From positions 1-18,705 of the forward strand of contig JAFXFQ010000039.1 of assembly GCA_017520365.1 (NCBI GenBank): a stretch of 18,705 nt of DNA, read 5' to 3'. Positions 15,569 to 18,705 of the stretch are shown here, piece after piece. Within the stretch, counting starts at the first letter, position 1. The number at the start of each line of letters is the position of its first letter. The stretch is from Clostridia bacterium. GTDB taxonomy: Bacteria > Bacillota > Clostridia > Oscillospirales > CAG-272. The notes under the pieces are model-generated. The model was given only the letters and a program-made list of their open reading frames with translations. It made no database searches and was not told the DNA's origin. The translations under genes were made by a program, and so were the position numbers.

Positions 15569-16255
15569 ATGACTGTAAACGGACTATTAAAGCTTACACT
15601 TCTGGATTTTCCCGGCAGGTGCGCCTGCACCGTTTTCTTTTGCGGATGCAACTTCCGCTGCCCCTTCTGCCACAATGCAACGTTGGTGCGAGGAGAGGGC
15701 GAAAGCATCAGCGAGGATGAATTTTTCTCATTCCTTAACAAAAGAGAAGGAATACTTGACGGCGTTTGCATAACCGGCGGCGAGCCTACCCTCCAAAAGG
15801 GCCTTCGCGATTTTATAAAAAAAATAAAGGATATGGGCTTTGCCGTAAAGCTTGACACAAACGGCGCTCGTCCCGACGTGCTCAGAGACCTTCTTAACGA
15901 GGGACTTCTGGATTATGTTGCAATGGATATTAAATCCTCCCCCGAGGGCTACAGCAAAGCCGCAGGCTGCAAGGTGGATATGGAAAAGATACGCGAGAGC
16001 GTTACCATGATCATTGACGGCAGCACGGACTATGAGTTCCGCACCACGGTTGCAACAGGTGCAGTCACCCTCTCCGATATGGAGGGCATCGGAAAGCTCA
16101 TAAAGGGAGCAAAAAAATATTTCCTCCAGGGCTTCGTTGATTCCGGCGACCTTATCGGCGACGGTATCAGCGGTTACACCAAGGAGGAAATGGAGGAAAT
16201 GAGAAGAGCAATTCTTCCCTACGTTCCCGAAACTCAGCTTCGGGGAATCAACTGA
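15569..16255 (+). CDS. nrdG: Anaerobic ribonucleotide reductase activating protein, NrdG2-type radical SAM
   Basis: Radical-SAM enzyme of 228 residues that is expected to install the glycyl radical on the anaerobic class III ribonucleotide reductase NrdD. The N-terminus follows the NrdG2 subfamily closely: LLKLTLLDFPG, then the [4Fe-4S] motif C27-NFR-C31-PF-C34-HN (Cx3Cx2C), with the SAM-binding CITGGEPTL at about 70. Oxygen-sensitive cluster chemistry points to an anaerobic host. The ribosome site is weak (AAAGAAAG, 15550-15557). nrdD is not in the window; pyruvate formate-lyase-type activation is an alternative but the subfamily signature favours NrdG2. Its last 8 bases overlap the end of recG on the opposite strand, so there is no separate terminator between the two genes. 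Confidence 0.87.
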   Translation: MTVNGLLKLTLLDFPGRCACTVFFCGCNFRCPFCHNATLVRGEGESISEDEFFSFLNKREGILDGVCITGGEPTLQKGLRDFIKKIKDMGFAVKLDTNGARPDVLRDLLNEGLLDYVAMDIKSSPEGYSKAAGCKVDMEKIRESVTMIIDGSTDYEFRTTVATGAVTLSDMEGIGKLIKGAKKYFLQGFVDSGDLIGDGISGYTKEEMEEMRRAILPYVPETQLRGIN

Positions 16256-18395
16256 TAGTATCCTCGCTGTCCTCGTGCATTCGCAAAACGATTGCACGGA
16301 GGGCAGCATTTTCATTTTTTGAAAGCCCCGGGTCGTCCTCAAGCACGGCTGTAGCGGCCAAAACCGCTCGCTCCATAACAGACTCGTCTGTCATACCGGA
16401 TGAAAACGGCATATCCACGTTTCCGCTCTGCCGGAATTCTCCGTCGCGGGCAAAAAAATCACCGGGACCTCTCATTTTCAGGTCTGCCTCTGCCACCTTG
16501 AAGCCGTCGTTCGTACGGCACATTATATCAAGGCGCTCTGCCGAGGTCTTACTTTTCGAATCGGAAACAAGAATGCAATAGGATTTTGCCTGCCCTCTGC
16601 CTACTCTGCCCCTCAGCTGATGAAGCTGCGAAAGTCCGAAGCGCTCTGCGTTCTCCACCACCATCAAAGTGGCCTCCGGCACGTTTACACCCACCTCGAT
16701 GACCGTGGTGGAAACAAGAACGGATATGTCGCCCCTTGCAAAGGCTTCCATCACCGCATCCTTTTCTGCGGCCTTCATTCTTCCGTGAACGTATCCCACG
16801 GGAACGTCAGGAAGTCTTTCCTGCAGTTCCCGGGCGTGGGTCAATGCAGCCTTCAGGGGAGGCTCTTTTTTATTATCCTCACCGAAGAAAACAAGATTTG
16901 CCATCTCCTCAGCGCTGTCAGGATCCTTACGGGACTCTTCAATAGCAGGACACACCACGTAGGTACGCCCTCCCTCGTCTCTCTGCTTTCGGATAAAGCC
17001 GCAAAGGCGGTCTCGATAGCTTTCGTCCACCCTGAAGGTACCCACCTTTTTCCTTCCGGGGGGCATTTCGTCAAGTCTTGAAACGTCAAGATCGCCGTAA
17101 ATTACAAGTGAGAGTGTTCGGGGAATGGGAGTAGCGGTCATAACGAGAGAATGAACGCCCTCGGCCTTCTTTTTCAGTGCGGCCCTTTGATTTACACCGA
17201 AGCGATGCTGCTCATCGGTGATAACGAGGCCGAGGCGGTAAAACTCAACGCCCTCGGACAAAAGTGCGTGAGTGCCGATAACGATCATAGGTCCGCCGAT
17301 TCTTCCAAGGCTCTCACGGACCTTTCTTTTATTTGCCGCAGTAAGTGACCCGCAAAGAAGGGCGCACTCAAAGCCCAGCTTTTCAAACAGAGGTGAAAGA
17401 GAGGCAAAATGCTGCTTTGCAAGTATTTCTGTGGGGGCCATAACAGCGCATTGGTATCCGTTTTTCGCCGCCATATATGCCGCTGCGGCGGCAACTGCGG
17501 TCTTACCGCTTCCAACGTCTCCGCAAAGGATACGGCTCATTGGAGTATCCGAGCCCACGTCACGGGATATCTCAGAAATACTGCGCTTTTGTGCTCCCGT
17601 CAGCTCGTAGGGCATAAGTGACGTTAAGGGCGTAATGTCTCTGTCCTCAAAAGCTGCCGCACCGCCCTTTTTCCGCTCACTCCTTTTGGACTGCATTGCA
17701 AGAGAAAGGGTAAATATCTCGTCAAATGCCAGACGCTTTCTTGCCGCCTCAAGAGCAGCGATGCTTTCCGGCATATGAACGGTGCGAAGAGCATAGGAAA
17801 GGGAGCAAAGAGCATTATTTGAAAGCAGCTTTGCCGGAAGATGGTCTTTTACCTGCACGGCGGCGATACGCAGAGCCTCCTTCACAAGGCTCTGCATAAA
17901 TTTCTGGCTTAATCCGTGAGAAAGGGGATACACGGGAACAATGGCGGGAAGGGGCACATCGGGAGAGTATGGCTCATATATGGGAGAGGAAAGGCACACC
18001 TTGCCTCTTTCAATAACAGGCCGGCCGAAAAAGCGAAACATCCCACCAGTATGGAAAACGTCCTTCAAAAAGGGCTGGTTGAAATAAGTGATTTCAAGAG
18101 TTCCGCTTTCGTCAAAAGCCTTTAATTTGATAAGCGTCATACCTCGGCGAATCATACTGACCTTCGGCTCAGCGCTGACGGTGAGTATAAATGCGGAGGG
18201 AGGACATTCACCCTCTGATCTTATCGTATAAGCCGCATCGGAAACCGTGGTTATATCGCCCCTGTTCTGATAAGCTCTGGGGTAATGGTGCAAAAGGTCG
18301 TTTATCGTATATATTCCCACACCGGCAAGAGACCTTGCTTTTGCCGCACCAACGCCGCGGAGAAGCGTTACGGTAGAGTAAAGATCAATTCCCAT
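16248..18395 (-). CDS. recG: ATP-dependent DNA helicase RecG
   Basis: Superfamily 2 helicase that regresses stalled replication forks and moves branched DNA in recombination and repair. ATG 18395 (MGIDLYS, 715 residues) is chosen because AAGGAGG ends 6 bases upstream; a TTG two codons earlier is too close to it. The N-terminal part carries an HhH-like LRGVGAAKARSL and the wedge/OB domain (about 50-190). The helicase core shows Walker A GDVGSGKT (Lys298), box DEQHRFGV, TATPIPRTL, and motif VI QLRGRVGRG. Length and motifs are full and normal. It has its own promoter and is not part of the neighbouring strings; it is convergent with nrdG, overlapping by 8 bases. Confidence 0.96.
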   Translation of the reverse strand: MGIDLYSTVTLLRGVGAAKARSLAGVGIYTINDLLHHYPRAYQNRGDITTVSDAAYTIRSEGECPPSAFILTVSAEPKVSMIRRGMTLIKLKAFDESGTLEITYFNQPFLKDVFHTGGMFRFFGRPVIERGKVCLSSPIYEPYSPDVPLPAIVPVYPLSHGLSQKFMQSLVKEALRIAAVQVKDHLPAKLLSNNALCSLSYALRTVHMPESIAALEAARKRLAFDEIFTLSLAMQSKRSERKKGGAAAFEDRDITPLTSLMPYELTGAQKRSISEISRDVGSDTPMSRILCGDVGSGKTAVAAAAAYMAAKNGYQCAVMAPTEILAKQHFASLSPLFEKLGFECALLCGSLTAANKRKVRESLGRIGGPMIVIGTHALLSEGVEFYRLGLVITDEQHRFGVNQRAALKKKAEGVHSLVMTATPIPRTLSLVIYGDLDVSRLDEMPPGRKKVGTFRVDESYRDRLCGFIRKQRDEGGRTYVVCPAIEESRKDPDSAEEMANLVFFGEDNKKEPPLKAALTHARELQERLPDVPVGYVHGRMKAAEKDAVMEAFARGDISVLVSTTVIEVGVNVPEATLMVVENAERFGLSQLHQLRGRVGRGQAKSYCILVSDSKSKTSAERLDIMCRTNDGFKVAEADLKMRGPGDFFARDGEFRQSGNVDMPFSSGMTDESVMERAVLAATAVLEDDPGLSKNENAALRAIVLRMHEDSEDTIS

Positions 18396-18400
18396 TTTCA

Positions 18401-18408
18401 ACCTCCTT
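18401..18408 (-). promoter_or_regulatory. Ribosome binding site that sets the recG start
   Basis: AAGGAGGT on the - strand, with AAGGAGG ending 6 bases before ATG 18395. It decides between this ATG and the upstream in-frame TTG (18399-18401), which overlaps the site. Confidence 0.85.
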
Positions 18409-18440
18409 TCTCACTTCGCTATCATATATCATATATCTAC

Positions 18441-18469
18441 ATTGTATCACCGTCTCCCCTTCATTTCAA
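18441..18469 (-). promoter_or_regulatory. Predicted vegetative promoter of recG
   Basis: On the - strand, TTGAAA (-35, 18464-18469), 17 bases, TACAAT (-10, 18441-18446), giving a leader of about 40 bases. A short ATCATAT direct repeat lies just downstream (18421-18437). The rest of the gap to groEL contains only the terminator hairpin. Confidence 0.72.
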
Positions 18470-18527
18470 GTCTGCATCAAAATGAAAGTTAAAAACGTTT
18501 ATTCATACAAAAAGCTCTGCCGACACT

Positions 18528-18563
18528 AAAGAACGGCTCCGATGTTTTTCGGAGCCGTTCTTT
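18528..18563 (-). terminator. Rho-independent terminator of groEL
   Basis: A perfect 15-bp stem, AAAGAACGGCTCCGA (18528-18542) with its complement (18549-18563) and a 6-base loop, placed about 30 bases after the groEL stop. On the - strand it ends in TTCTTTAG, a short U-tract. It separates groEL from recG. Confidence 0.85.
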
Positions 18564-18592
18564 CTGATATTTAACTTCTTGGGCTTTTTAAA

Positions 18593-18705
18593 TTAATACA
18601 TGCCGCCCATACCGCCCATGCCGCCTGCGGGAGCTGCAGGTTCGGGTTCGGGCTGGTTGACCACGAGAGCCTCTGTTGTGAGAACTGTTGCCGCAACGCT
18701 TGCCG
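18593..18705 (-). CDS. groEL: Chaperonin GroEL, C-terminal end only
   Basis: The last 36 codons and stop of the 60-kDa chaperonin subunit, running out of the window to the right. The visible protein has ASVAATVLTTEALV, the conserved final helix, then a Pro/Glu/Ala linker and the flexible GGMGGMGGM tail that hangs in the folding chamber, ending in Tyr. These features are diagnostic. Its start, promoter and any groES or CIRCE element would lie outside the window. Confidence 0.95.
   Translation of the reverse strand, partial: ASVAATVLTTEALVVNQPEPEPAAPAGGMGGMGGMY

Noticed and set aside
1..18705. CRISPR arrays, insertion sequences, tRNA or rRNA genes, defence islands
   Set aside because: No regularly spaced repeats, transposase motifs, cloverleaf sequences or defence-type proteins were found on either strand.

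Overview
The window looks like a piece of a chromosome from an anaerobic member of the Bacillota, probably class Clostridia (a gut Oscillospirales-like lineage is my guess, not proven). The reasons are gene order and content (mreBCD-PBP2, a DUF1385-prmC pair, an oxygen-sensitive NrdG-type radical-SAM activase, a GroEL with a GGM tail), strong AGGAGG ribosome binding sites, and promoters with near-consensus vegetative boxes and 17-base spacers. Coding regions look close to balanced in base composition, with AT-rich gaps. No mobile element, CRISPR array, tRNA or rRNA was seen.

Left half (1-10473, all + strand): one tightly packed, partly overlapping gene string. It starts inside mreB, then mreC (frameshifted), mreD, the PBP2 gene mrdA, endonuclease III nth, a DUF1385 membrane protein, prmC, leuA (frameshifted) and cimA. 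It mixes cell elongation (MreB/C/D plus PBP2 of the Rod system), base-excision repair, release-factor methylation and the entry steps of leucine and isoleucine synthesis. It ends at a strong, probably bidirectional terminator (10481-10512).

Middle (10519-13564, - strand): two poorly characterised genes, each with its own likely promoter. One encodes a zinc-ribbon, single-pass membrane protein with a large acidic, propeller-like outer part. The other encodes a stand-alone acyltransferase-fold (E2/CAT-like) protein that lacks the catalytic histidine.

Right part: divergent from the E2-like gene, a good promoter drives a membrane-anchored LytM/M23 protein whose zinc ligands are partly replaced, so it is probably not a peptidase. 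It is followed by an NrdG2-type radical-SAM activase gene that converges on and overlaps the end of recG (- strand, own promoter). The window closes with the 3' end of groEL (- strand) and its terminator hairpin.

I found no clear new multi-gene system. The items most worth a second look are the two single-base disruptions of conserved genes (mreC, leuA), the long cytosolic tail on MreD, the three degenerate or uncharacterised proteins in the middle, and an operator-like repeat upstream of the zinc-ribbon gene.
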